Notes: generated by a model not told the origin, from the letters alone. DNA of 64,000 nt from Tubulanus polymorphus (GCF_964204645.1 NC_134029.1:10592850-10656849), one strand, 5' to 3'. Shown: positions 1 through 10,513, counted from the stretch's first letter. Translations and numbers: made by a program.

Positions 1-2
1 AA

Positions 3-347
3 GTCACTGGACCCTACGCATGCAACTCCACCAACATTGTTTATGCCATCACATGCGATATCTGCCCTGGAACCATCTACATCGGAGAAACTGGACAAAC
101 ATTACGTCAATGCTTTAACGGTCACAAATTTGATATCAGACACAAGAAAATGGATAAACCTATCGGCGAACATTTCAATCTTCCGAACCACACCATCAGT
201 AACCTTAAAGTGACCGCGTTACATAAAATGAACACTGCTAATAAGCATTCGCGCGAAATCATGGAACAAAAACTGATTCAACGTGGTGATACTGTTAATC
301 TTGGCCTCAATCGCGATCTAGGATTCATGTCCCACTACAGAACGTAA
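3..347 (+). CDS. Penelope-like retroelement, C-terminal GIY-YIG endonuclease (5' truncated by window edge)
   Basis: An open frame from base 3 to a TAA at 345-347 gives about 114 residues of a GIY-YIG nuclease. Near the start is a cysteine cluster (CNSTN, then CDIC) leading into the GTIYIGET core, followed by a basic helix and an EHFNLPNH block. In Penelope-like elements this module sits C-terminal to the reverse transcriptase and nicks target DNA during retrotransposition; the reverse transcriptase would lie left of the window. The visible part has no stop or frameshift. The hammerhead-like motif downstream supports a Penelope assignment over a free-standing GIY-YIG gene. Family is fairly sure; activity is unknown. 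Confidence 0.8.
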   Translation, partial: VTGPYACNSTNIVYAITCDICPGTIYIGETGQTLRQCFNGHKFDIRHKKMDKPIGEHFNLPNHTISNLKVTALHKMNTANKHSREIMEQKLIQRGDTVNLGLNRDLGFMSHYRT

Positions 348-1064
348 TTTTGTTTGTTATTCGTTGTATCTGGACTTATCTCGGACTTCCATTTCTTGTT
401 ATTCGTTACTCTTAGATACCATCTGTTTATTTTACTTTGATATAGTTTCATTTTGATTTATTTCTCTTTGATTTGTTTTAGTTTGTTGTTCCTTAATTAA
501 TTAATTATCTACTCACTCACTTAGTTATTAATTTTCATGTGACTCATCATTTATTTGTAATTACTCTTCTCACTCAGTTCTCTGTAATTAGTGTCAGTCT
601 ACCTATAAATACTGTTTTTTTTCCATTGACTATACTCATTCACCTGATGAAGCTTCTATTCATTAGAAGCGAAAGCTCATGCGTCATATAAATAGTTAAC
701 CTATACAGTACTACTCGTCTCGTTACTTATTTCAAACCTGGTTAACACGGCTACTCTTCGAATAAACTTTATCAGGTCATTTCTACTGTCGGGTCTGATA
801 TAGTAAATTATCATTGATCATGGTTTAAAAAAAGTAATTTACAAGGTAGATGTGGCCGGCTGTGTCAACTAGTAAGCTCAGCATTGAGTGGAGAGACAGG
901 GTATCAATTTTTTAGCCTTAGGTCTTGGCTTTGTATCCTGAAAATCTGGACAGAGTTTGTATGGAACTTAGAATACTTTCTCATCTCCCGATACAGCTAG
1001 ATTTGATTTCAGCTTCAGCAACAAAAATATGAATATGACATCTGAGATGCATCTGATTTAACGA
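348..1064 (+). other. Penelope-like element 3' tail and flank
   Basis: AT-rich non-coding DNA after the GIY-YIG stop codon. It holds the ribozyme-like motif at 626-699 and a stretch around 735-790 likely to belong to the same element. From about 800 to the gypsy LTR at 1065 I see no convincing exon or repeat. The exact end of the Penelope-like element cannot be placed. Confidence 0.5.
626..699 (+). ncRNA. Hammerhead-ribozyme-like motif in the Penelope 3' region
   Basis: The invariant core CTGATGA (644-650) is followed by a 6-bp stem II (652-657 pairing with 665-670, 7-base loop) and GAAA (671-674). A very short stem III (GC/GC) leads to GTC (683-685), the expected cleavage triplet. The distal part of stem I can form between 626-633 and 692-699 (8 bp, one G-U); the part next to the core pairs badly. 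Penelope-like elements are known to carry minimal type I hammerheads at this place. The core fits well; stems I and III are weak, so cleavage may be lost. Confidence 0.5.
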
Positions 1065-1259
1065 TGTGACGAGGTCCTATTCTGCCTGTTCTACAGTAGA
1101 AGTATCCTCCAAATATCGATTCCGAGAGCCCAAAAACCAGTAAAAAGGCGGACAAAAGATATTAACACAATAACCTATTGTTCTGTATTTTTCAAGAGAG
1201 AGAGGGCAGCACCCTCCAGTTACAACATAGAAGACGACTGATGGACATATTCCATCACA
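1065..1259 (-). repeat. Gypsy 3' LTR
   Basis: 195 bp, beginning TGT and ending ACA on the plus strand. It matches 8676-8870 at 189 of 195 positions. Three of the six differences are CG to CA or TG changes, as expected from decay of methylated CpG. Confidence 0.95.
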
Positions 1260-1273
1260 CCACCCCCCTTCAA
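1260..1273 (-). other. Gypsy polypurine tract
   Basis: On the minus strand this reads TTGAAGGGGGGTGG directly before the 3' LTR, the position and composition of a plus-strand-primer polypurine tract. Confidence 0.85.
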
Positions 1274-1810
1274 CTTGTTCAAACTCCTATTTGAACAGGA
1301 ATGTATAGTCAAAATATCTACACAAATTTAAAAAAATTATAGTCCATTATATTCTACAATATAATATTTTACAATATTAAGCTCCAAACTTCTAGGCTCT
1401 GGATACAGCAGACATCTAACACGACACCTAACACTAGTAGTCGTTGTTTCGCATTCGGGTTGCATCTCAGTGATTAGGATATGTGCAGCTTTCGATCTCC
1501 ACTAATGGTTTGTGGTTCGTTTTCGGGGCGCACCTAAGTGTAGTGTCTAACCAAAAATATCTATACCATCAAAAGGTAGATACGGCCAATGGACACTGCA
1601 CTTGGCTTGCCCCTCTGCCACTGTTCCTCATCCTGGGAAGTTGAAAAATATAATCCAAAGAAAACGGAAAGAAACTGTTCACAATGGGGTGTGCTACATC
1701 TGGGGGGGGTCACGTGTGGTAGTATTCGGACTGAATGGCTTTTTGTCACTAACATTACAAAGAATAAGCGACTCCAGGTGAACCATCGTTAGGTACCGAA
1801 GGAAACACAT
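1274..1810. other. Gypsy 3' untranslated region
   Basis: Non-coding stretch between the SGNH-like ORF and the polypurine tract. No domain or structured repeat recognised. Confidence 0.5.
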
Positions 1811-2640
1811 TCAGACACGATCTACCAACCGGATTATTTCCCAGCAGACATAGTGCATGGCTGACTTTTTGTAGTGGATCCCCACAAAATCAGAATCCGG
1901 AATATCTGGATGGTCGGCCTGTTGGAACCCGGCACGGAGGGCGAAGACGTTAACCCGGTTGATATTGTTTACCCGATTGTGGTCACCACGCCAGGAGGGA
2001 CAGGGGTCTGTAGATGGAAAAGGGGGACAGAAGGGTGCTTGCCCTTGAGTAGCACCATAACTTCCGCAAACTCCTCTGTCGTCCTGCCACAGTCGCTGGT
2101 ATGGTTCATACCATGCGTGACCACGATCGCTCTTGCCCTAAAGAATACATGTGGGAGGTACTCCAACAAATCACTGAGTCGTTCACCAGGGTGGCAAATG
2201 GGAATCAGACTGCCGCTGGCCTTTAGCCCCCTAAACATTGAGTCTCCCAGCAACACGGTTGGTAGGTCCGCGACTGCCCTCTGTTTCAAGTCTTTAAGTT
2301 TTGGCCAGAGGTGTGACGAGTCGCCACCACATTCGGCCAGGGCGTTCACTAGTGCCTGGCTGATGTACTCAAATGCTGCTGTGCTCATCTTCGGCCGAAA
2401 ACATCGGGTCTTTGTCGTCTTGAGACCGGTTACTACCGCACCAGTAACTATGCGACCAGGATCCTCCACAAACGACTGTTCTACGGCAGAGTTATAAAGT
2501 CTGCCCATCTTTGCTCTCAATTCGCTGAGGGTCTTGTCCTGTCTGTGAAGGGTGGAAAAAACTTCTTTCGAGACCTGCCGTTTAAGGTTCTGAGTCACCT
2601 TGTGGAGGCTAGATAACTGGTCTAACTCAATACAGTCCAT
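1811..2640 (-). CDS. SGNH/GDSL hydrolase-like ORF in the env position of the gypsy element (frameshifted near its C-terminus)
   Basis: The main frame runs 2640-1969 (223 residues, ATG start, TAA stop). Residues 1-40 look helical; from about residue 125 an SGNH esterase fold is suggested by VLLGDSMFRGL (block I, nucleophile Ser), VVTHGMNH (block III, normally GxND; Asp replaced by His) and a proline-rich LQTPVPP turn. The expected His-containing block V is absent from this frame but appears one frame over, with FVGIHY at about 1875-1891 and a stop at 1811-1813, so one indel near 1975-2000 separates the two. The Asp normally three residues before that His is Val. A CATTTCTAG directly upstream of the ATG could be a splice acceptor, as for env-like genes. 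Esterase domains are known in some LINE ORF1 proteins. Fold call is fairly sure; function is unknown. Confidence 0.7.
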
Positions 2641-3042
2641 ACTAGAAATGATAAATAGTTCAAAACATGAGTTTGCTGCAATGACAAAGCTAAATGGCGG
2701 GAATTTTATTCATTCAGATACCACCCGAATCATGCAAGGTGGATGGTCCCAAGCATACCATCAGGAGGAGCAAGGGGTCTGAAATCCTAGTCACCACCAG
2801 TTACAAATGATAATAACCTGTCTACTAAAACTAAGTAAATATATACAGGGTTATATACAAGGGTATCTATATGTATATATATATAGGATTTAACCCTTTG
2901 AATTAAGGTACTGGCCCATTTCTAACCAGTAGCCTTTCCTCACGTTAATCCGGGACCGAACTTCGCGACATTTCTGGCAATTTTGGATCAGTTCTATATC
3001 AAAAATGTTGCTCTGCTCAATCTTGTCCGAGGCAACCGGAGG
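2641..3042. other. Spacer between gypsy pol and SGNH-like ORF
   Basis: About 400 bp with no coding signal; includes a TA-rich microsatellite-like patch around 2838-2890. Confidence 0.5.
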
Positions 3043-3669
3043 TCATATAGCTGTGTTTGGATCCACCAAAGGGTCTGAGGCCCTATTTTGGTTGGCTAGC
3101 GAATCATCGTTGTTGACTGTACATGAGTTTACGAACCGACTAGGGCGCCTGATCCCTACTCTGGGCCTGAGTCTTCTGTGCCCCTCAGTGTTTAGTCTGC
3201 CTGTAATGTTCAAAGGCCCAGGCTTGGAGCGGTTTTGAGTAGGAGGCTCGCGATGGTCTTGGGAAGGGCCTGTTACAAGAGGTTCTTGAATAACTGCCGT
3301 TGTCTCGGGCTGTGACCGTGTCCAGATACAGTCTTCATCTTCCTCCCCCTCGTCATCGTTGAGGGTTGGTTGTTCCTCGGGATCGGTCGTTTTAACCGGT
3401 TCCTGTCTAGGTTTATTATGACCTATGGTCACGGTCTCACTAGACAGGAAGCACGGTTTCATATCATTGAAGTGCACAACCTGCTTTCTCTTCACCACCC
3501 TCGGATCGGCGCCTGGTTCCAGGACAACCCTGTAATTCACCTCCAATAGCCTCTCGGTCACGAGGTAAGGCCCTTTCCATTTCCGGTGGAACTTAGATGC
3601 CTCGTCCTTTTTCAAGACGCGATCCCCGACCTTGTAACCCCCACGTTTTGCGAAACGGTCATAGTCCAT
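3043..3669 (-). pseudogene. Gypsy pol C-terminus with GPY/F integrase tail
   Basis: A 208-residue frame starting with a basic stretch and VGDRVLKKD, then the GPY/F chromatin-binding module (HRKWKGPYLV at about residues 28-38, continuing into a VNYRVV strand). This is the C-terminal domain of gypsy integrases. The rest is Pro/Glu/Arg-rich linker. It lies one frame off the integrase core, overlapping it by about 10 bp, so a small indel has split one original polyprotein. Confidence 0.85.
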
Positions 3670-5182
3670 TTTCTGACGCCTTTGTGCCGATCACTAGTCG
3701 ATCACGAACAATGTTGTGTGACTTAGTGAGGCGGTCAAAGAGGTCCATGCCATACTTAGTCCTTGGTTGGTGGTCCTCGGGCAAGCCAACGATGTCGATT
3801 GGTAGTGACATTTCCTCGGCGTACATCAAGTAGAACACTGTTTCAAGAGTGGAGTGCTGGACGCTTGAACGAAATGCCATCAAACACGCAGGTAGTTCTT
3901 CATCCCAGTTCGTTCCACACTCATTGACGGCTGTAGTCAGCATGGCTTTCAGGGACTTATTGAAATTTTCCATGTGCCCATTGCCCATAGGATGGTAGGC
4001 AGTGGTTCTGGTCTTTTCAATAGCCAAGATCCTACACATCTCCATGAAGACTTTCGACTCAAAGTTCACGCCTTTGTCCGAGTGGATGGATTCAGGGCAG
4101 CCATAACGGGTGACCCACTCGTTCACAAGGGCAAGTACCACCACGGAGGCCTTTTCCGTGCGAATTGGCCATGCTTCGGGCCACTTAGTGAATGCATCTT
4201 GAGCGACTAGAATGTAGACGTCGCGGCGGGTTCTCAGTAATGGGCCCACAATGTCTACATGTACACGCTGGAAGTGTCGCCCTACCGGTGTAGACATCAT
4301 TGGGGCCTTTGGTAGTTTGGACGGGGACTTGCACTCTTGGCAAGTTTTGCAGCCCCGGACAAAATCTCTGACCCTAGCTGAGAGGCCTAATACCCAGAAT
4401 CTTTCCCTAATTTTACACTCTGTCTTTTTGGTACCGAGATGTTTCCCCGCAAATCCCTGATTTATGACTCCTATGGTTCCATCAGTCAGTAAAACAGGTA
4501 CTACCACTCTGTGTCTCGTTGAGGTAGCCCCCGGAAGTGGTTTAAGTGCAATAATGCCATCTAAAAGCTCTAAACGCTCAACCAGGCTATAGAGGCTCCT
4601 CGCTGTTCTACCACACCGTTGTAGCCGTTTCCTGTCCTTGGCCCCATCTCCGGCCAAGAACTCCCTAATTTCTAATATTTCGGGGCCATTTACTTGCGCC
4701 TCGATTATCTTGTTCCTGGACATACCAGTGGAGTGCGCTGTCAAATCGCCTTGATGTTTTGCAGTCACCTGGTGTATAGATGGACCAGTGTCACCAAAAG
4801 TTGGGCAGTCCCCATGTTTCCTCTGTCTCTTAGGGATGCGAGACTGGGCGTCTGCATTCAAATGTTTGCTTCCAGCTCGATGTTTGATCACGAAATCATA
4901 TTCCGACAGGCGTTCAAGCCACTGAGCCACTTGACCCTGAGGGTTTTTGAAGGTTTGTAGCCACTTGAGTGCTGTGTGGTCTGTGGGAACTTTGAATTTC
5001 TTGCCTAGTAAATGGTGGCGGAAGTGATCAATCAAGTCAACCAAAGCCAACATTTCGCACCTGGTGGCACAGTAGTTCTCCTCTCCACCTTTCAGCGTGC
5101 GGCTACTGTACTCGATCACTCTCAGAACCATTGCGTTGTAGCTGTGACAGCACCCCTCCGATAGCCCAGTTAGAGGCGTCAC
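3659..5182 (-). pseudogene. Gypsy pol: RNase H and integrase
   Basis: A 507-residue frame. Residues 1-115 are the RNase H C-terminal half (EYSSRTL, TDHTALKWL, HRAGSKHLNADAQSR). About 245-285 is the HHCC zinc-binding module of integrase (HLG...CKTCQEC), and the DDE core follows: Asp in HVDIVGP (about 307), Asp in IHSDKG (about 366) and Glu in GHMENF (about 402), with exactly 35 residues between the last two. All catalytic positions survive. The frame is separated from the reverse transcriptase frame and from the GPY/F tail by frameshifts. Confidence 0.93.
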
Positions 5183-6256
5183 AGTCCAAAATGAACTCTC
5201 CAGCGCCCTCCGAGAAATCTGGTAATGCCAGGATAGGGGAGCTGGTCAGCTTTTCTTTCAGTCCGTCAAAAGCTAGTTGTTGCTTGGATGTCCAGACGAA
5301 TGGTTCATTTTTCCTCGTAAGACGGCGTAGCTGGACTGTCAAGTCGGCGAAATCCTTGATGAATTGCGAGCAATATGTCACAAGACCAAGGAAACTACGC
5401 AGTTCGGTAACTGACGTTGGGGTCGGCCAATCTCTGACTCTATCCCATTTGGCACTGTCGGTTTCGACACCGGCCTCGCTTACTACATGCCCCAAAAACT
5501 TGAGGCGCTGCTGGAAAAGCGAGCATTTTCTCGGTTTAAGCTTGAGACCGGCTTTCTGAAAGCAATGAAATACCTCTTGTAATCGCGTCAGATGGGTTGG
5601 TAGATCATGACTAAACACCACTACATCATCCAGGTAGATAAGGCATGTTTTCCATGCAACATCATCCAGTATCATCGCCATCAGTCTGCAGACTCCAAAC
5701 GGCATGACATTCCACTCAAATAGATGGTTTTCAGTCATGAATGCGGTCTTATGTTTGTCTGATTCCTTTGTCGGGACCTGCCAGTATCCGCTGGTCAAAT
5801 CATGGGACGAGAACCAGGTTGTGCCCGATAAAGCCTCTAGGGTACTGTCTATTCTACCTAACGGGTGAGTGCTTTGACTGTCGCGTCATTGAGTCGGCGG
5901 TAATCGCAGCATAGGTGCAGGGAACCATCCGCCTTTTTCGCTAGAACTATTGGGCTTGACAACGGGCTGGTGGATGGCCGGATCAAGTCGTGTTATAAAA
6001 GCTCCATGGTCGTCCCCTCAACAAAAGCTCTCCTACCAGGGGGTAGTCGACGGGGATGTTGTTTTATCGGTGGGTGGTCACCGGTGTCAATCTCGAATTC
6101 AAGCGAATCTGTTCGACAGATGTCAAAGTCTCCCATGGAGAATACTGACTTGTGCTCCCGTATGAAGTCAACAAGCTGTGTTTTCATGTCAGTGGGGATT
6201 TCAAGCTGGTCGATTTTCAATTCTTTCAACTTTTGGAGTTGACGGGTTTTGAGCAT
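5103..6256 (-). pseudogene. Gypsy pol: reverse transcriptase
   Basis: Segment 6256-5993 encodes the pre-RT region (IDTGDHPPIKQ, RRLPPGRR). Segment 5798-5103, readable upstream to about 5865, carries motif A (HDLTSGYWQV), MPFGVC, the catalytic YLDDVVVF, and the connection into RNase H. About seven residues normally between MPFG and the following helix are missing, an in-frame deletion of about 21 bp beside the active site. A frameshift near 5865 separates it from the fingers. This reverse transcriptase is almost surely inactive. Confidence 0.92.
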
Positions 6257-7199
6257 GGTCGTCGACAGTCATAATGTCAACTGACTGTAGGGGGCAGAAT
6301 AGACCAATAGTCTGGCCCCTGTCGACTCTACAAGCCTCATCCGAGAAGTTAGCTAGCCGAACCGGTATCTGGTTTGCCTCCGGTACCATCAGCGTATTCC
6401 CAGTGCAGAAATTATTACGTCCACAGCTGCTGATCATCCCGGAGGTCGAATGATTATGAGCATAACTCCGTTTCATGTATCCATTTACCACCACCTCAGA
6501 TCCAGCTGGAATGATTTGGCTCTTACTGATGAACACCCTGCAAGCACTCGCGCGTTTGGGGCTCTGGCGGACAGGCACCTCGCTGAGGCTTCCGAAGCGG
6601 AGCACTTTGTTACAGTAATCTATGTAGCAGCCATATTTCTCGAAGAAATCACTTCTGAGTAAGCAGTCTTGGGCCAAATCCTCGCTGACGATCATGGGGA
6701 CATGAAATTCTTCAGTTCCAACTCTCAGACATACCTCAGCTAACCCACGTAACTCCATTGGCTGACCGGTAGCTGTTGTCACGATTCCTTCGATTGGCCT
6801 CAGTGCAGCGGCTTCACCCGTCGGGCTACTAGAGTCCCATACTGAACCTCTAATGATGGTGCAGGAGGCACCAGTTTCCAGGAGTACCACCACTTTCGAT
6901 CGGTCATTTACTACAGCATCACAGAAAAGGCCCGAGGGGTGGAGCCTCACTGTTCTGATGTTTGTAACTAAGCTCGTCTGGGCTGGTTCCGTTCCTGTTG
7001 GTTGAACCATGGTGTCGCACAACTTGTGACAAGTGTTTTCCGTAGCCAGACTGGGAGCCTCACTGTTCTCCGAAGGGTCACGTCGATTTTCTTCTATACT
7101 TTGGGTATGTTGTGGTGGCCTAACAGTGATGGTTCTAGTAGGATGCGGACCATCAGTAGGTGTATCTCCACTAGATTCACATGCCGGGCCAGCAACCAC
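6201..7199 (-). pseudogene. Gypsy aspartic protease region
   Basis: A 332-residue frame. Around residues 125-215 is a retropepsin fold: VVLLETGASCTII, then a second beta segment and a DCLLRSDFF block similar to the ILG-D-F region. The catalytic Asp of the usual D-T-G triad is Glu here (codon GAA), which should abolish or cripple activity. The flanks are low-complexity linker. It follows gag in another frame. Confidence 0.85.
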
Positions 7200-7405
7200 A
7201 TATCCATCTTGGATGTCGTTTGCATATGGTTTGATGGTCTCAATATCATTTGAATATGGTTTGATGGTCTTACGGTGGTGGGGCTAGTATGATGGGAACC
7301 ATCAATAGGTGCATCTCTACTTGCATCACGCGTTAGGCCTTTTGCCATATTCATCCGATTTTTCCTACGTCTTGCGGGGGGGTATATACAGCAGTACAGG
7401 GGGGA

Positions 7406-8502
7406 CTATTTTCTGATGGGGTTTCCATTGCCCCCCTGAAAACCCCGCTTCTCGTTTCCCTGGTTTCCCTTTGGTAGGTGGCAGTTACGTGAATAGTGAC
7501 CACTCCCCCCGCAATTATAGCATTTAACTTGTGGGCACAAGTTTTTGGGGTGGTCAGCATCCGTGCAACGCCAACATTTGTCATCAGCAGGCGGTCGACG
7601 ATTGCCATTACCAGAGACAACTGCTTCCAAATGGCCTACTCGAGTCATCAGCGTTCCCATCATCGATTTCAATTCGTTGAGTTGTTTGGCTATGGCTGAG
7701 CTAGTCGAGTCGAGCTGGGTCTGGTTAACGGATACTTTTTGTTTATGAGTCGTGCCCTCAGTCAACCATCTCGCTGTTTCCAGAGTCCGTGCTTGAGTGA
7801 CTGCTGCAGCCAGCGAAATTGGCTGGGCCGCATACATTGACTGCTTCGCTGAGACGGGTGGGCTATTACATTTAAGAAATTGGTCTTTGGCCAATTAATC
7901 CTGTAGCTCGAAGGCAATGCCAGGGTACGCGTTCCTTGCCAGTTCTGCTAACTCGTCGGCATAGCGTTCCACAGATTCTTTTGTCTTTTGGTCCCTCCCT
8001 TTCAACAACATCTTAAAGTCATCCACAGTCTTTGTTTGTCGGAAACGGGATGATAGCCGCCGACAGAAATCATCATATAACAGGCTCGAGTCGAGACGTA
8101 GGTTCGAGACAGCCTGGTATGCCTCATGGTCAAGTCGCATCATCAGGTGTGATTTATGCTGTTCACCCCCGTTAATGCGAGTTGACTAATCTGAGCCAGG
8201 TCAGCGAACGCGTCAAACCTTTCGAGCCAAACGCGGAAATTGTGTCCCATGGTATAGGGCTTGGGCGCCGGAATATTGTGCATTTTTGGGGTGGGTGCAT
8301 CTCTCGTCACGACCCTCTCCATCACTTCAGTCAGTCGCTGGAGGATGGAATCCTCAGATGTTTTTAAATTTTCAGCTTTCGTCTTCGTTGGGCAGCCACG
8401 TTTTGGTTTTGACGAGAGGTTACCCTCCCCACTAACCAGGAGGTCATGATGTGCAGCTCCGGCCGTTGGTGACATAGGACTAGATAAGGCCAAGGACCGC
8501 AA
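7406..8502 (-). pseudogene. Gypsy Gag (capsid and nucleocapsid), broken
   Basis: Three segments make up gag: 8502-8143 (N-terminus), 8143-7895 (capsid; RFRQTKTVDDF and ERYADELAELA are typical of gypsy capsids) and 7894-7406 (nucleocapsid). The last has two CX2CX4HX4C zinc knuckles, CWRCTDADHPKNLC and CYNCGGSGHYSRNC, which bind RNA. A frameshift near 8143 separates the first two; a TAA at 7895-7897 separates the second and third in the same frame. I see no sign that the stop is a programmed readthrough site. Confidence 0.9.
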
Positions 8503-8662
8503 ATAAATTTAGGGGAGACAGGCACTTACAAAATACTAAATATGAACTAGGAATTACGAAGTAGGTAAAAAAGTACATAAAGTACACACAAAACCGTAAT
8601 TTACACAGACTAAACAGAGAAAACTCAATTTCAACTGGTTTTTTCACAATCAAATCCCACTA

Positions 8663-8673
8663 CGCTGCCACCA
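8663..8673 (-). other. Gypsy primer-binding site (tRNA-Leu-like)
   Basis: Two bases inside the 5' LTR, the minus strand reads TGGTGGCAGCG. Its complement CGCTGCCACCA is the 3' end expected of a leucine-type tRNA with CCA added. Further inward the match to a typical tRNA-Leu acceptor/T arm is interrupted by two extra bases, so the isoacceptor is not certain. Confidence 0.65.
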
Positions 8674-8675
8674 GA

Positions 8676-8870
8676 TGTAACAAGGTCCTATTCTGCCTGT
8701 TCTACAGTAGAAGTATCCTCCAAATATCGATTCTGAGAGCCAAAAAACCAGTAAAAAGGCGGACAAAAGATATTAACACAATCACCTATTGTTCTGTATT
8801 TTTCAAGAGAGAGAGGGCAGCACCCTCCAGTTACAACATAGAAGACAACTGATGGACATATTCCATCACA
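8676..8870 (-). repeat. Gypsy 5' LTR
   Basis: 195-bp partner of 1065-1259. In element orientation it starts TGT and ends ACA. Confidence 0.95.
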
Positions 8871-9507
8871 CTGAAACCTTATAATTTATTAGGAGGCTTA
8901 TTATTTATAATGATTATATGTAATCCATTTCAAAATCTATTAGGCCTACTTTAAATGGGTTACGTATTAACCTTCTCTTCCTTTTATAAACAACTGTTTG
9001 TCATTTAAAATCTAATTACCTTATACTTTCATAACATGCATTTCCTTTTATGTCAAGTATAAACTGATAGAGCCCCTTACTAAACCAATGTATGGTCTAG
9101 TATGGTGGATATGATTAACTCTTTCAATTCACTAACTTCTGCGCTGAATCTAACAGTGCCCATGGGTACCTTGTTTATGATTATGATGAATGAAGACTAT
9201 GCTTTAGAATCTTCACCCTGCTGAACAGGAAAAACATCTTATTCTATCAAATATGAATTTTTATTTAACTATGATTGACATCGATCGGGCCGCCATAATT
9301 ATTTTCATGCCATACATGTTGCATGTAAACATGAAGGCTTCTAAGCTCATTGTTTTTCTTCCTAATTATCTCAGATGTGCACGCTCTAATAAATACTGCT
9401 GGAGTATCTTTTTTTTTTTTGTTAACTTTACCTAATTTTTTTTCGCTGATTTTAATGACACTGCTGGTTATGAGAAACAAGGAGGTACCTCTTTAATCCT
9501 AACACAA
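8871..9507. other. Unassigned AT-rich stretch
   Basis: No exon, RNA gene or structured repeat recognised. Probably intronic DNA of the AtuA-like gene whose last exons begin at 10674. Confidence 0.4.
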
Positions 9508-10513
9508 CAAGGCAATTCGATACTACGTATCTATGTCCCCGCGATAGCCAGTAGGGAATGAATGACCCCTGAAGACACTGATCTTTGGTATAGAAAATGA
9601 TGAAAAGTGTTTACAAGGTTTCATATGAATGATATCTAGTGACCTTGACCTTTTTCCCCAAAATCAATAGGGCACATCCTCTCCCTAGGGGTAATCATGC
9701 GATGAAATATCATTGTTTTGCTATCAACAGTTCTTTCTGAATCACATTCACGACACAAGGTTTGACATGAATGACCTGGAGTGACCTTGACCTTTGATCC
9801 TTGGAGCCCAGATTCAATAGGGCACATCCTCTCCCTACGGGTAATCATACTACGTAATATCATGGTCCTGCTATCGACGGTTCTTGAATCATGTTCACAA
9901 GGTTTCACATGAATTACCTTGACCTTTGATCCTTGGAGCCCAGATTCAATAGGGCACATCCTCTCCCTAGGGGTAATCATACTACGTAATATCATGGTCC
10001 TGCTATCAATGGTTCGTCTTGAATGTTGTTCACAAGCTTTCACATGAATGACCTGTAGTGACCTTTACCTTGGGTCCTTGGACCCCAAAATCAATCGGGC
10101 ACATCCTCTCCCTAGGGGTAATCATACTACGTAATATCATGGTCCTGCTATCGACGGTTCTTCTTGAATCACATTCACAAGGTTTTACATGAATGACCTG
10201 TAGTGACCTTGACCTTTGATCCTTGGACCCCAGAATCAATAGGGCACATCCCCACCCTAACAGTAATCATACTACGTAATATCATGGTCCTGCTATCATC
10301 AGTTCTTCTTGAATGACGTTCACAAGGTTTCACATGAATGACCTGTAGTGACCTTGACCTTTGTTCCTTGGACCCCAAAATCAATAGGGCACATCCTCTC
10401 CCTAGGGGTAATCAAACTGTGTAATATCATAGTCCTGCGATCAACGGTTCTTCTTGAATCGCGTTCACAAGCTCATGCGGACGGACACAGGCGGATACCA
10501 TGCGGGGGACAAA
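9508..10513 (+). mobile_element. Helentron-like non-autonomous element with internal 145-bp tandem units, copy 1
   Basis: Starts with about 27 bp shared with copy 2 (56132), then TGTCCCCGCG. About five imperfect repeats of a roughly 145-bp unit follow (TGACCTTGACCTTTG, CCCTAGGGGTAATCATACTACG). It ends in ATGCGGGGGACA, the inverse of the left sequence. Inverted repeats lying slightly inside the element end plus a central tandem array fit the non-autonomous Helentron/HINE style known from bivalves. An alternative is a TIR-type MITE with an internal minisatellite. Confidence 0.6.

Larger units (their letters stand above)
1065..8870 (-). mobile_element. Ty3/gypsy LTR retrotransposon with an extra SGNH-like 3' ORF
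   Basis: A 7.8-kb element on the minus strand, bounded by two 195-bp LTRs (TGT...ACA) differing at six positions. From its 5' end at the right: LTR 8676-8870, primer-binding site 8663-8673, gag 8502-7406, protease 7199-6201, reverse transcriptase, RNase H and integrase with GPY/F tail down to 3043, SGNH-like ORF 2640-1811, polypurine tract 1273-1260, LTR 1259-1065. Order protease-RT-RH-integrase is that of Ty3/gypsy. Several frameshifts and an in-frame gag stop make this copy non-autonomous although the LTRs suggest a fairly recent insertion. I found no matching target-site duplication outside the LTRs. The clade is not assigned. Confidence 0.95.

Noticed and set aside
1874-2497. 207-codon ORF on the plus strand
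   Set aside because: It is antisense to the SGNH-like ORF and shows no domain of its own.
7895-7897. Programmed readthrough of the gag stop
   Set aside because: The stop lies inside gag between capsid and nucleocapsid, not at the gag-pol border, and other breaks are present.
9636-10384. Series of similar 69-135 codon ORFs (also at 56300-57122)
   Set aside because: They are the 145-bp tandem units read in one frame; the period is not selected for coding.
9508-10513. CRISPR-like array
   Set aside because: Units are contiguous 145-bp repeats without distinct spacers, in a eukaryotic genome.
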